64,000 nucleotides of DNA from Streptomyces sp. HUAS 15-9 (GTDB taxonomy: Bacteria; Actinomycetota; Actinomycetes; Streptomycetales; Streptomycetaceae): the NCBI RefSeq assembly GCF_025642155.1, contig NZ_CP106798.1, forward strand, positions 1,798,001-1,862,000. Direction: 5' to 3'. Below, piece by piece: positions 55,078 through 64,000 of the stretch (its first letter is position 1; every line of letters begins with the position of its first letter). The position numbers and the translations under genes were made by a program. The notes beneath the pieces are model-generated. The model ran no database searches. It was not told where the DNA came from and worked only from the letters and a program-made list of their open reading frames with translations.

Positions 55078-56745
55078 TCACCGGCTCTCGTGCGCTCGGG
55101 AACGAAGTTCCCGACGGAGGATCTTCCCACTCGCGGTCTTGGGCAAGTCGGGCAGTATCTCCACCTGGCGCGGGTATTTGTAGGCCGCCAGTCTCTCCTT
55201 GCAGTAGACGGCAAGTGCGTCGGGGTCGGTTTCGGCACCCGGACGAAGGCTGATGTAGGCCTTGACAGTCTCCCCACGGTATCCGTCCGGCACCCCGACG
55301 ACGGCCGCCTCGCGCACCGCCGGGTGCGTGTAGAGCACGTCCTCGACCTCGCGCGGCCACACCTTGAAGCCGGACGCGTTGATCATGTCCTTCTTGCGGT
55401 CGACGACGTACACCCAGCCCTGTTCGTCCATGAACCCGATGTCGCCGGTGCGCAGCTCGCCGTCCGGGAAGGTCTCGGCGGTCTCCTCGGGGCGCCGCCA
55501 GTAGCCGGGCACGACCTGGGGGCCGCGTACGACGATCTCGCCCTGTTCGCCGAAGGGGACCTCGGCGCCCTGGTCGTCGAGGATGCGGACGACCGAGTCC
55601 GGGCCGGGCACGCCCACGGCCAGGGTCCCGGAGACCGGGTCCACGGGCGCCTCCAGGCCCGGCGGCACGGAGGCGCAGGGCCCGCTGCACTCGGTGAGCC
55701 CGTAGCCGGTGCGGATGTAGGGGCCGAAGCCGGCGCGGAACTTCTCGACCAGGGCGGGCGGCACCGGGGCGCCGCCCGAGGAGAGGTTCACGAAGGAGGC
55801 GAAGTGCTCCGGGGTGCTGTCCGGGTGGGCGGCGAGCGCCATGTAGGCGGTGGACGGGCCGACCGTGTAGTGCGGGCGGTGCTCGGCGAACATCTCCAGG
55901 ACCAGGCCGGGCTCGAAGCGGTAGGCGAGCACCAGAGTGCCCGCGCTGTTGAGGCAGGCGCCGAACTGGCAGACCATCCCGGTGATGTGGAACAGGGGCG
56001 CGAGGGCGTAGTAGACCGGCGCCTCGGGCAGGGCCAGGCCGGTGCGCTGCCGCTCGGCGCTGAACATGATGTTGCCGTGCGTGTTGGTGGCGCCCTTGGG
56101 GGTACCGCTGGTGCCCGAGGTGTAGCTGATCAGGGCGATGTCGGCGGGGCCGGGGTCGCCTCCCTCGGGTGCCGTGCCGCCCTGCCGGGCGACGGTGACG
56201 AGGTCGTCGGCGTCGGCGGCCGCGGGCAGCCGCTCGAAGGTCAGCACGCGCGCGTCGTCGCGGGTCTGGAAGTCCAGCTCGCAGGCGGTGAGCACGATCC
56301 GCACCGGCGACGCGGCGGCCGTCTCGCGCAGATACGACTCCCAGGCCCGGTCGGTGCAGATCAGCGCGGCCACCTCGCCGTCCCGCAGGACGTGGGCGAC
56401 CTCCGCCGACTTGTACATCGGGTTGACCGGGACGACGGTGGCTCCGGCCTTCCAGGCGCCCAGGACGGCGAGCACGAAGTGCGGGGTGTTCTGCAGCAGG
56501 ACGGCGACCCGGTCGCCGCGCTCCAGGCCGCGGGCGGCGAGATGGCCGGCAACCGAGTCGCTCAGCTCGTCGACCTCGCGGTAGCTGAGACGGCCGTCGA
56601 AGTAGGCCAGGAAGGCACGGTCCGGGGCCTCGGCGACCGCGCGGCGCAGCGCGTGCACGAGGGAGTCGGCCGGGGCGACGGGGGCGCGCTGGACCTCGTT
56701 GAGAAGGCTCAGCCAGGGCTTGGCCGCATAGCGGGATCCGGTCAC
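55078..56745 (-). CDS. fadD: Acyl-CoA synthetase (FadD-like, AMP-forming)
   Basis: A protein of 555 residues of the ANL family. P-loop-like motif ALISYTSGTSGTPKGAT (about 200), the adenylate motif GYGLTECSGPCA, hinge-region LRTGDIGFMDEQGWVYVVDR and the catalytic Lys in KTASGKILRREL near the C-terminus. It activates a carboxylic acid as acyl-CoA. GTG 56745 follows GGGAGG and overlaps the SDR stop by 4 bp. The acid used is unknown; context suggests a hydroxy or fatty acid. Confidence 0.92.
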   Translation of the reverse strand: MTGSRYAAKPWLSLLNEVQRAPVAPADSLVHALRRAVAEAPDRAFLAYFDGRLSYREVDELSDSVAGHLAARGLERGDRVAVLLQNTPHFVLAVLGAWKAGATVVPVNPMYKSAEVAHVLRDGEVAALICTDRAWESYLRETAAASPVRIVLTACELDFQTRDDARVLTFERLPAAADADDLVTVARQGGTAPEGGDPGPADIALISYTSGTSGTPKGATNTHGNIMFSAERQRTGLALPEAPVYYALAPLFHITGMVCQFGACLNSAGTLVLAYRFEPGLVLEMFAEHRPHYTVGPSTAYMALAAHPDSTPEHFASFVNLSSGGAPVPPALVEKFRAGFGPYIRTGYGLTECSGPCASVPPGLEAPVDPVSGTLAVGVPGPDSVVRILDDQGAEVPFGEQGEIVVRGPQVVPGYWRRPEETAETFPDGELRTGDIGFMDEQGWVYVVDRKKDMINASGFKVWPREVEDVLYTHPAVREAAVVGVPDGYRGETVKAYISLRPGAETDPDALAVYCKERLAAYKYPRQVEILPDLPKTASGKILRRELRSRAHESR

Positions 56746-57506
56746 CTGGTCGCCTCCCACTTCTGCTGGATGTGGTTCATGTTCGTCAGCCAGTGGTCGG
56801 GGTCGGTGGCCCGCGCCTGGTAGTACCCGGCGACCTCCGGGTGCGGCAGGATCAGGAAACGGTCGTCCTCGATGCCCTTGAAGAGGGCGTCCGCGACGGC
56901 CTCCGGCTCGATCGCGGTCGGCTGGAGGACCAGGTCGCCCGCACTGCCGGAGGCGGTGAGCATATCGGTGCGGACGCCCTGCGGGCAGATCGCGTGGACC
57001 TTGAGGCCGCGGTGGCGGTACGTCAGCGACAGCCACTCGGCGAAGGAGTAGGCGCCGTGCTTGGTGACGCTGTAGGGGGCGGCGCCGATCATGGTGAGCA
57101 GGCCGGCGGCGGAGACGGTGGAGACGAAGCGGCCGCTGCCGCGCTCCAGCCAGGCCGGGAGCAGCTCGTGGGCGGCACGTACATGGGCCATGACGTTGAC
57201 GTCCCAGGCCTGTGCCCAGACCGTCTCCCCGGCCGCCTCGGAGCCGCCGGAGGCGAGGCCCGCGTTGGCGCAGTAGATGTCGACCGTGCCGCCGAGTGCC
57301 TCACGGGCCGCTCCGATGATCGCGGAGGCGTCGCCGGGGACCGCGATCGCGCCAATCTCGTCGGCGACGGCCCCGGCCTTGGCCGCGTCCAGGTCGTTGA
57401 CGACGACCCGGGCGCCCTCGGCGGCGAACCGGCGGGCCAGCGCGGCCCCGATGCCTCCGCCCGCTCCGGTGACGACCACTCCCGCGTCCTGCACGGCTTC
57501 CACCAT
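56742..57506 (-). CDS. Short-chain dehydrogenase/reductase
   Basis: A protein of 254 residues. Cofactor motif VVVTGAGGGIGAALARRF (about 10-27), NAG in CANAGLASG, catalytic Ser in VSTVSAAG and YxxxK in PYSVTKHGAYS, with the usual Tyr-X3-Lys as YSVTK. It should oxidise or reduce a hydroxy/keto group with NAD(P). It is the first gene of the SDR-fadD-tetR operon, with a TetR-type operator 44 bp upstream of its start. Confidence 0.93.
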   Translation of the reverse strand: MVEAVQDAGVVVTGAGGGIGAALARRFAAEGARVVVNDLDAAKAGAVADEIGAIAVPGDASAIIGAAREALGGTVDIYCANAGLASGGSEAAGETVWAQAWDVNVMAHVRAAHELLPAWLERGSGRFVSTVSAAGLLTMIGAAPYSVTKHGAYSFAEWLSLTYRHRGLKVHAICPQGVRTDMLTASGSAGDLVLQPTAIEPEAVADALFKGIEDDRFLILPHPEVAGYYQARATDPDHWLTNMNHIQQKWEATR

Positions 57507-57549
57507 CGGTCTCCTTCGAAGCGACGCGACTCGGCTCTGACGCGCCAGA

Positions 57550-57565
57550 CTAACCAGTCGGTATG
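57550..57565. promoter_or_regulatory. TetR-type operator before the SDR-fadD-tetR operon
   Basis: On the minus strand the site reads CATACCGACTGGTTAG, 44 bp before the SDR start, overlapping a -10-like TAGTCT. It matches 13 of 16 bases with the operator at 51824-51839. Confidence 0.65.
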
Positions 57566-57642
57566 TGTAAGGGGAAGGGTGACTGGAACACCTTCAGGGA
57601 CCGCTGACGGCCCGTACCCGCCCCCACTTACGGAGGTCAACC

Positions 57643-58878
57643 ATGCGCCTGTCAAGACGAGGTCTCCTGGCATCGGCGACGGCGGTGGCCGTACCGCCCG
57701 CGCCGACGCCGGCCGGGGCCGAGCGCCACGGGCGGCTGCGCACCGGCTTCGAACGCCTCGCCGCCGACGGATACGCCCTGTTGGAGGGAGAGCGCGTCGG
57801 TATCGTCACCAACCCGACCGGTGTCACCAAGGACGTACGCCACATCGTGGATGTGATGCATGCCGACCCGGGCGTGCGGCTGACCGCCGTCTTCGGCCCC
57901 GAGCACGGTTTTCGCGGTACCGCGCAGGCGGGCGGCTCGGAGGGGCGCTACGACGACCCGGCGACCGGGCTGCCGGTCTACGACACCTACCTCAAGAGCG
58001 GCAGGCCGCTGGCGGACGTCTTCACCGCCTCCGGCGTCGACACGGTCGTCTTCGACATCCAGGACGTCGGGGCGCGCTTCTACACCTACATCTGGACCCT
58101 GTACGACTGCATGGAGGCGGCGCAGCTCGCGGGCAAGCGGTTCGTGGTGCTCGACCGGCCGAACCCGGTGACCGGACGGTCCGCCCAAGGACCGGTGCTG
58201 CACAAGGAGTTGGCGAGCTTCGTCGGGCGGGAGCCGATCTCACAGGCGCACGGGATGACGGTCGCCGAGCTGGCGCGGCTGTTCAACGGGGAGTTCCTGA
58301 GCGCGCCGGTCGCGCTGGAGACCGTACTGATGACGGGCTGGAAGCGGTCGGACTTCCACGATGCCTCCGGGCTGCCCTGGGTGCCGCCGAGCCCCAACAT
58401 GCCGACGCCCGACACCGCCCTCGTCTACTCGGGGACGTGTCTTTTCGAGGGGACCAACCTCTCCGAGGGGCGGGGCTCGACGCGGCCCTTCGAACTGCTG
58501 GGAGCGGAGGGCATCGACGGGCGCTGGGCGGCCGCGGCGAACGAACTCGGGCTGCCGGGCGTGCGGTTCAGGGAGGCGTACTTCGCGCCCACCTTCTCCA
58601 AGTTCCAGGGCAAGACGATCGGGGGCGTGCAGATCCATGTGCACGACCGGGACGCGTACGAGCCGGTGCGTACCGGGATCGCGCTCCTGGTGAGTGCCAA
58701 GAAGGTCTGGAACGGCTTCGGTTGGCGGTCCGACAACTGGATCGACAAGCTCACGGGGTCCACCCGGGTGCGCACCGCGATCGACGCGGGTGCGGGCACG
58801 GACGAGGTGGTCGCCGGCTGGCAGGACGAACTGGCGGCGTTCCGGCGGATTCGAAAAGAATATCTGCTCTACAGGTGA
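57643..58878 (+). CDS. DUF1343 protein, NamZ-type exo-beta-N-acetylmuramidase
   Basis: A protein of 411 residues with a Tat-like signal (LSRRGLLASATAVA). The DUF1343 (GH171) signatures are GIVTNPTGVTKD, FGPEHGFRG (with the catalytic-type Glu-His), VFDIQDVGARFYTYIWTL and LDRPNPVTG. NamZ of Bacillus cleaves MurNAc from the non-reducing ends of peptidoglycan fragments, so this protein probably recycles or degrades cell-wall sugars outside the cell. GGAGG precedes ATG 57643. Confidence 0.9.
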   Translation: MRLSRRGLLASATAVAVPPAPTPAGAERHGRLRTGFERLAADGYALLEGERVGIVTNPTGVTKDVRHIVDVMHADPGVRLTAVFGPEHGFRGTAQAGGSEGRYDDPATGLPVYDTYLKSGRPLADVFTASGVDTVVFDIQDVGARFYTYIWTLYDCMEAAQLAGKRFVVLDRPNPVTGRSAQGPVLHKELASFVGREPISQAHGMTVAELARLFNGEFLSAPVALETVLMTGWKRSDFHDASGLPWVPPSPNMPTPDTALVYSGTCLFEGTNLSEGRGSTRPFELLGAEGIDGRWAAAANELGLPGVRFREAYFAPTFSKFQGKTIGGVQIHVHDRDAYEPVRTGIALLVSAKKVWNGFGWRSDNWIDKLTGSTRVRTAIDAGAGTDEVVAGWQDELAAFRRIRKEYLLYR

Positions 58879-58959
58879 GCCGCGACGTATGGCCAATCTT
58901 GCCCCCCGGCGGGACGATGCGCGCACATCGCACCACTTCGGGGGACGAGGGAGCCTGGC

Positions 58960-60285
58960 ATGGCGGATCCTGGGATGAGCGTGACTCCCTACTGGGAGCT
59001 GACCTTCGACGCGGACGGAGACGTGGACGGCCGGGAACGGGACCGGCTGCTGGCCGAGGTCCCGGGCCGGGCCGTCCGTGACCTGATCGTCTTCGCGCAC
59101 GGCTGGAACAACGACCGGTCGGGCGCGACGGCTCTGTACCGGCAGTTCTTCGCGCCCGTCCCGAAGCTGGCATCGAAGGCGAAACTCGGCTACGTAGGTG
59201 TGATCTGGCCGTCGATGCGGTTCTGTGACGAGCCGATCCCCAACTTCCCCAAGTCCGTGGTGGCCACGGAGGCCGAGGCGGCGCCGCGCCCAGCGCTGGA
59301 CAAGGACACCAGGCACGCGCTCCTGGAGACGTTTCCCGGCCGGGCGACGGTGGTCGACCAGATCGCCCGGATGCTGGACCAGCAGCCCGGCGACCAGTCC
59401 GAACTGGAGGAGTTCGGACGGCTGGTACGGCTGCTGGTCGAGGTGGTGCCGGGCGGGCCGCAGCCGCTGTTCGCGGCGGACACCCTCGCGGAGGGCGTGC
59501 CGCAGAGCGAGCCCGTGCTGTTCACCGGGGACACGGCGACGCTCTGCGATGACTTCACCGAGGCGCTGGCGCATCTCCGCTCCGGCGGGGCCACGGCGGA
59601 GTTCTCGCTGCCCAACCCCTGGAACGGGGCGCGGGAGCTGCTCCGCCAGGCGACCTACTACGCGATGAAGCGGCGGGCCGGCACCGTCGGGGAACGTGGA
59701 CTCGGGCGGGTGATCGGCCAGTTGACCGCCGCGGCCCCCAATGTGCGGGTGCATCTGGTGGGGCACAGCTTCGGCGGACGGCTCGTGTCGTTCGCGCTGC
59801 GCGGGCTGCCCGAGGGTGTGCACACGGTGAAGTCCGTGACGTTGCTCCAAGGGGCCTTCTCGCACTACGCGTTCGCGGCCCGGCTGCCGCACGACCCGCG
59901 CGCGGGCGGGGTGCTGCAGGGCCAGCAGAACCGGATCGACGGTCCCCTGGTGTGCTGCTACTCCCACTTCGACTCGGCGCTGGGCACCATCTACCCGCTG
60001 GCATCACGGATGGCGGACGACGACGAATCCTTCGCGGGCTTCGACCTCGGCCGGTCCCTGGGCCCCAAGTGGGGGGCGATGGGCCACGACGGAGTACAGG
60101 CGGTCCCGGGCACCCACGCCCTGGACCTCACCACGGCCCTGCGCGCACCGCTGCCCTCATCGGGCTGCGTGAACATCGACGCGGCAGCGGTCGTCAAGCG
60201 CGGCGGCCCACCGGCCGGCGCACACAGCGACATCGTGCACACGGAACTGGCGAGGGTGGTACTGGCGGCGGGCCGCATCACCTGA
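58960..60285 (+). CDS. Alpha/beta-hydrolase, lipase-like
   Basis: A protein of 441 residues. The oxyanion-region motif LIVFAHGWNNDRSGA is near residue 42 and the nucleophile elbow is VHLVGHSFGGRLVS (Ser near 270). The catalytic Asp and His are not assigned; HALDLTTAL and the final SDIVHTELARV are candidates. No signal peptide or membrane segment, so probably cytosolic. GAGGGAG precedes ATG 58960. It follows the NamZ gene in the same direction. The substrate is unknown. Confidence 0.82.
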   Translation: MADPGMSVTPYWELTFDADGDVDGRERDRLLAEVPGRAVRDLIVFAHGWNNDRSGATALYRQFFAPVPKLASKAKLGYVGVIWPSMRFCDEPIPNFPKSVVATEAEAAPRPALDKDTRHALLETFPGRATVVDQIARMLDQQPGDQSELEEFGRLVRLLVEVVPGGPQPLFAADTLAEGVPQSEPVLFTGDTATLCDDFTEALAHLRSGGATAEFSLPNPWNGARELLRQATYYAMKRRAGTVGERGLGRVIGQLTAAAPNVRVHLVGHSFGGRLVSFALRGLPEGVHTVKSVTLLQGAFSHYAFAARLPHDPRAGGVLQGQQNRIDGPLVCCYSHFDSALGTIYPLASRMADDDESFAGFDLGRSLGPKWGAMGHDGVQAVPGTHALDLTTALRAPLPSSGCVNIDAAAVVKRGGPPAGAHSDIVHTELARVVLAAGRIT

Positions 60286-60382
60286 CCTGGCGCCGGACGG
60301 GCATCACCGGTCGTTCCTGGCCGTGCCTGGTCGGAGACCGGTGCGCGGCGGGCCGTGTCGCCTGGCCCGCCGCCGTGCGGTG

Positions 60383-63169
60383 TTACCGATGTGAGGTGTA
60401 CTCCACGACCTGCTGGAAGGTCGGGCGGTTCTGCCAGCTGATCTTGCCGTGTTTGATGCCGCCCAGGGTGCGCTGGACGATCGAGTCGGCGCACCACTGG
60501 TCGCCCGCCGAGCACTGGTCGTCGCCGGGGTAGACCTGGGCCGCGGTCAGGCCGGCCGCCGTCTTGAGCGTGTTGATCAGGGTGTCCCGGCAGGAGCTCA
60601 AGTCCCCCGCGCCGCAGTACTTCTGCGCGAGCCCGCCCTGCACGGACTCACCGAGCACCGCCCGGATGTCCTTGTCGACATAGCTCCACCAGCCGTACTG
60701 GAAGGAGCTGCCGGCGTGCGAGCCGGTCGGGCCGTGTCCGGCCGACGGGGCCTCGTCGATCGGCAGGTTGCTGGAGAAGGCGGTGTACAGGTCGCTGCCC
60801 AGGCCGGGTTCGAACTCGGCCTTCACCAGCAGTGGCCACCACGCGTCCAGGATCCGGATCGCGTCCGCGTTGGCGTAGGTCTTCGAACCGGCCGAGGTCT
60901 CCGTGCGCTTGGCGCCCGCCGAAACCCACGCCTGCAGCTTGCTCACCGCCGCAGCGGCCGTGGAGTCGGTCACCGGCGAGCTGTTGACGACCTTCAGCAG
61001 CTTCGGCAGCACGTCCTCGGCCCGCAGGTCCGCCAGCGCCGCGTCCGCCATCGCCTTCACCAAGGACGTCCGCGTCACCCCGCCGGCCGCGACCAGCTTC
61101 TTCACCCGGTCCTCCAGCAGGTTGCCGCGGTGCACCGACCCGTTGCCCCAGGGCGCGGTCGTGTAGTCCTTGGCCTGCTTGTTGTTCCAGGAGACGTAGT
61201 AGTCCTGGTCGACAGAGTTGGGGTGCGCGGAGGCCGGGGTGTAGTCGGCCGTGTTGGTGGCCGGGTTCCAGTTCTTCCACTCGTAGGCCGCCTGCCCCCA
61301 CACCGGGAACTCGGCGTCGACACCGCTCGCCCGCACCGGGTTGTCACCGCTGTTGTAGTACGCGGTGTGCTGGGAGTCGGCGTAGAACCAGTTGAAGGTG
61401 TAGTTGATGTGCTGGGCCGCGCTCTGGAAGTCCTTCGGGCCCTTGACGTAGTCGGGGTCGTTCAGCATCTGGAAGCCGATGATCGAGTCGGCCTCGTGCA
61501 GATAGGAGGAGCGCAGGGTGGTGTAGGCGACCTTTTTGCCGCCGGCTGTGGCGCGGTACTCGACCGGGCCGTATTTCGTCCGCCACACCCGCATCGTGTA
61601 CGACCCCGCCGCGGTCCCGTCGGCGGTCGTCGGCTTCCACGCGTTCTTCTGCTCGACCTTGTCCATGGCCGTGCAGGTGCCGTGGTACAGGTAGTGGTAG
61701 TCGTCCTGGCACAGCTCGACGGCGTAGCTGTCGATGATGTCCTGGCCGGAGGTCGTCGCGCTCCAGGAGTAGTCCTGGCCCCGGCCGAGTTCGACGTACA
61801 TGCTCAGCCCCGCGAAGGAGGCGCCGCGGGCGCTGATGCCCGGGCCCTGGATCTCCTGCAGCATGAGCAGCTGCGGGGCGAAGTAGCCGGTCTGCGGTCC
61901 GAAGACGGCGACCGGGTGGCCGCTCGCGGTGTACTTGCCGCTCACCACGAGGGCGTTGGACATACCGCGCTTGGCGGAGCTCAGGGTCGTGGCCGCCGCC
62001 GTGGCCGAGGCGCTGGTCGCGCTCGTCGTGCCCGCGCTGCCCGTACGGTCGTAGACCAGCGGTTCCTGGGTCACCGAACCCGCGTCGGGCAGGGCCTCGC
62101 CCTGGGGGCTGTCCGGCTTGGTCGCATACGGGAAGCTCTCGCCGTTGTGGACGGTCAGGACGGCCTCGGGGTCATTGCGCTCGCGGAAGGACTCCCAGAC
62201 CTTGGTGCCCTCCGCCACGCCGTACTTGGACTGCGCGGCGATGAGAGAGATCGCGTTGTTGACCTCACCGCCCCCGCCGGAGCCGAAGAGCGAGCCGATG
62301 ACCGAGCCCAGCGCCACCAGGTCGGTGATCTTGAAGTGGTCTATGGTGCCGGCGTTGGTGATCGAGTCCTTGTGCCCGGTCAGGACGTATTCGCCGGGAA
62401 AGTAACGACCGCTGTCGGAGGCGTCGATGTAGGCGTTGATGCCTGCGAGATAGGCGTTGGCGTCTGCGAGGGCCTGCTGACCGCGGGCGCCGTTGCCCGC
62501 GACAGCGTTGTCGATCTGGGCCTGCAGGTCGGCTTCGGTGTAGGGGGCGTTGCGGTAGAACTCCTGCTCAAGTCCCTGGTTGGCGGGCGCGCCGCCGGCG
62601 AACGTGGTCAGCTGGCCGCGCCCGACGTGCCGGAAGACGTCCATCAGCCACAGCCGGTCCTCGGCGGCGGCATACCCGGCGCCGAACTCCGTGCCGTATC
62701 TGGTGGTGCCGGTGATGTGCGGCACACCGGTCTTCTTGTCGCGGACGATCGTCACGTCGCCGCGGCCCGCCGGCTTCTCGGTGGAGGCGACCTGGTCGGA
62801 AGCGACCCCGAACGACGCGTCGTCGAAGAACGTGTTGATCTTCGCGTCGGTGATCCCGGAGTAGCCCGTGGCCAGGTCGGCATAGGGGCCGAGCTGGTCC
62901 TCGGCATGGTCGGGCTGGGTGCCGAAGATCTGGTTGAGGAGGATCTGGGCGAGGGTCGCGTTGCCGTTCTCGCCGGGCGGCAGGATGTCCGAGCACTGGC
63001 CGCCGCAGTAGTCATTGAAGGCCGTGGCCGCGGTGGCGGTCGCCTGGGTCAGCGGGGAGAGCAGACCCGCGATGAGCACGCATACGGATGCCGTTTTCAG
63101 GAACCCGGTGAGCTTGTGGGGAGTTCTCAGTCTGGTGAACAACGCGTTGCGTGGGGTGCGCCGTGCCAT
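60383..63169 (-). CDS. Secreted penicillin-acylase-family Ntn amidohydrolase
   Basis: A protein of 928 residues. It has a signal peptide (about 1-48, ending TATAATA). The alpha part contains VTIVRDKKTGVPHITG and AAEDRLWLMDVFRHVGRGQL, typical of the penicillin acylase/AHL-acylase family. The autocleavage site appears to be KRGMSNALVVSG: Ser after Met should be the N-terminal nucleophile of the beta chain. It likely cleaves acyl amides outside the cell, such as beta-lactam side chains, acyl-homoserine lactones or lipopeptides. AGGAG precedes ATG 63169. Confidence 0.93.
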   Translation of the reverse strand: MARRTPRNALFTRLRTPHKLTGFLKTASVCVLIAGLLSPLTQATATAATAFNDYCGGQCSDILPPGENGNATLAQILLNQIFGTQPDHAEDQLGPYADLATGYSGITDAKINTFFDDASFGVASDQVASTEKPAGRGDVTIVRDKKTGVPHITGTTRYGTEFGAGYAAAEDRLWLMDVFRHVGRGQLTTFAGGAPANQGLEQEFYRNAPYTEADLQAQIDNAVAGNGARGQQALADANAYLAGINAYIDASDSGRYFPGEYVLTGHKDSITNAGTIDHFKITDLVALGSVIGSLFGSGGGGEVNNAISLIAAQSKYGVAEGTKVWESFRERNDPEAVLTVHNGESFPYATKPDSPQGEALPDAGSVTQEPLVYDRTGSAGTTSATSASATAAATTLSSAKRGMSNALVVSGKYTASGHPVAVFGPQTGYFAPQLLMLQEIQGPGISARGASFAGLSMYVELGRGQDYSWSATTSGQDIIDSYAVELCQDDYHYLYHGTCTAMDKVEQKNAWKPTTADGTAAGSYTMRVWRTKYGPVEYRATAGGKKVAYTTLRSSYLHEADSIIGFQMLNDPDYVKGPKDFQSAAQHINYTFNWFYADSQHTAYYNSGDNPVRASGVDAEFPVWGQAAYEWKNWNPATNTADYTPASAHPNSVDQDYYVSWNNKQAKDYTTAPWGNGSVHRGNLLEDRVKKLVAAGGVTRTSLVKAMADAALADLRAEDVLPKLLKVVNSSPVTDSTAAAAVSKLQAWVSAGAKRTETSAGSKTYANADAIRILDAWWPLLVKAEFEPGLGSDLYTAFSSNLPIDEAPSAGHGPTGSHAGSSFQYGWWSYVDKDIRAVLGESVQGGLAQKYCGAGDLSSCRDTLINTLKTAAGLTAAQVYPGDDQCSAGDQWCADSIVQRTLGGIKHGKISWQNRPTFQQVVEYTSHR

Positions 63170-63317
63170 GGCAGCTCCTGGGGAACGGGTGTTGGCGGGA
63201 CGTTACCGCCGGTATCCCCGAGATTGAAGATGAACATGCGTCACTTTTGGGAGTCACCCGAGGCGTTGGCCCCGGCGGGTCAACCCGGGCCACCTTATGG
63301 ACGGCATCGGAAATCGA

Positions 63318-63413
63318 ATGGAGCCGAATCGTGTGTCGATACGTCTATTCGGCGACGTCGAGCGAAGTCCCTACGACGACGCCGAAGTGACCGACGAACA
63401 GGTGCAGGTGTGA
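63318..63413 (+). CDS. Possible 31-residue small ORF
   Basis: ATG 63318 to TGA 63413 encodes MEPNRVSIRLFGDVERSPYD and 11 more acidic residues. It ends immediately before the GGAGG (63415) of the next gene, so it could be a translated leader or a coupling ORF. There is no clear ribosome site and base composition is mixed (several A/T-ending codons at the start). Low confidence. Confidence 0.3.
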   Translation: MEPNRVSIRLFGDVERSPYDDAEVTDEQVQV

Positions 63414-63428
63414 CGGAGGTGCAGGGCG

Positions 63429-64000
63429 ATGGCCGGTTTCCGGAGTCTGGCGAGACAGGTGCGAGATCCGCGGTGCGACCTGGCGCTGCGGCGCTACTCA
63501 CTGCGCAAGTGCCTGGAGCGGTTCGCTCCTTACGGACACAGGGCGACCTGGGACCATCTGTGCTCGCGGGCCGGGTTCGGTCCCGAGGACCGGTCCCCCG
63601 ATCCGGCGCGTCTCGTGGGCGCGCTGGATGAACTGGAGGAGGCGCGGGCGGTCTGGCTCGCCTATGAGGTCGAGTTCGCCGAGCGCCGCAAGAAGGAGAA
63701 GCACGGCGGGTTGCGCCGACCGGGCAGCGTGGACGACTGGCACCGGCTGACCTGGGGCGGCTTCGGTGTCGCCTGGTGCGACGACCCGCGTGTCCACCCC
63801 CATGAACCACTGGCAGAGGTGCTGCGACGGCTGATCGCCGCCCTGGAACGCGAACCGGGCTCGTCCTGCCCGGTGTGCGACGGGGAGCGCCTCATCTGGA
63901 AGTACGACCTGGACCACGAACCCTCGGCGGGTCCGGTCTGCGCGGACTGCGGGATTCTGGTACCCCGGCCCGTACTCACCCCCGAGGCGCTGGCCTACGC
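63429..64000 (+). CDS. Zinc-ribbon hypothetical protein, 5' part
   Basis: ATG 63429, with GGAGG at 63415-63419, opens a frame that runs off the right edge (about 190 codons seen). It begins MAGFRSLARQVRDPRCDLAL, has a charged helical middle, and contains a zinc-ribbon-like pair: CPVC near residue 149 and CADC near residue 174. Function is not recognised. No signal peptide is seen. Confidence 0.7.
   Translation, partial: MAGFRSLARQVRDPRCDLALRRYSLRKCLERFAPYGHRATWDHLCSRAGFGPEDRSPDPARLVGALDELEEARAVWLAYEVEFAERRKKEKHGGLRRPGSVDDWHRLTWGGFGVAWCDDPRVHPHEPLAEVLRRLIAALEREPGSSCPVCDGERLIWKYDLDHEPSAGPVCADCGILVPRPVLTPEALAY

Overview
This is 64 kb of very GC-rich actinobacterial chromosome. It is almost certainly a Streptomyces: codon third positions are nearly all G or C, and it carries two chaplin genes (chpC, chpH), a mycothiol ligase (mshC), the sporulation-linked PAC2 protein ParJ, a gylR-glpF-glpK-glpD glycerol operon, F420/LLM and DUF3090 proteins, Tat and lipobox signals, and many GTG starts. 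From memory, the order gylR-glpFKD, parJ, mshC, corA, chpC/chpH, YchJ-like protein and gntR-gntK-gntP follows the SCO1657-SCO1680 region of S. coelicolor. I infer core chromosome with strain-specific insertions. No IS element, prophage, CRISPR array or rRNA was seen.

Layout. 0-6.5 kb: end of a RecB-family nuclease, a NarL-type response regulator, two tandem orphan oligopeptide-binding lipoproteins, a HAD phosphatase, then an array of ~100-bp repeats. 6.6-15.7 kb: B12-dependent metH, then divergent gylR and glpF-glpK-glpD with candidate GylR operators. 15.8-17.7 kb: a FadR-like GntR regulator with a palindromic operator, and parJ. 17.7-20.9 kb: an apparent insertion between parJ and mshC, with a decayed and partly duplicated SMP-30-like gene, a cytosolic subtilase and a Gln-rich partner. 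20.9-25.1 kb: mshC, a 21-22 bp minisatellite, and a leftward block of PI3/4-kinase-like, DUF3090 and histidine-phosphatase genes. 25.2-34.1 kb: CorA, ferritin-like protein, LLM oxidoreductase, aldo/keto reductase, an ATPase-dead RecD2-like protein, two small conserved genes, chpC and chpH.

34.3-45.1 kb: M20 peptidase, tRNA-Leu(GAG), a large Pls/PosA-type synthetase coupled to an M1 aminopeptidase (a candidate cationic poly-amino-acid locus), a YchJ-like protein and the gluconate genes. 45.2-51.7 kb: a Tat-exported molybdoenzyme with its cytochrome b, a DMT transporter, Nudix, two DUF202 proteins, a quinone oxidoreductase and a duplicated His-rich protein. 51.8-57.6 kb: two operons, APH-like kinase plus ACAD10/11-type dehydrogenase and SDR-FadD-TetR, sharing a similar operator. 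They look like one regulon for hydroxy-acid or fatty-acid catabolism. 57.6-64 kb: a NamZ-type muramidase, an alpha/beta hydrolase, a penicillin-acylase-family enzyme, and the start of a zinc-ribbon protein.

The most interesting candidates are the split ACAD11-like module with its shared operator, the Pls/PosA-M1 locus beside tRNA-Leu, the subtilase/Gln-rich pair with apparently related C-termini, the RecD-like protein without a Walker A lysine, and the two minisatellites. Functions come from motif recognition and known families; no searches were run.
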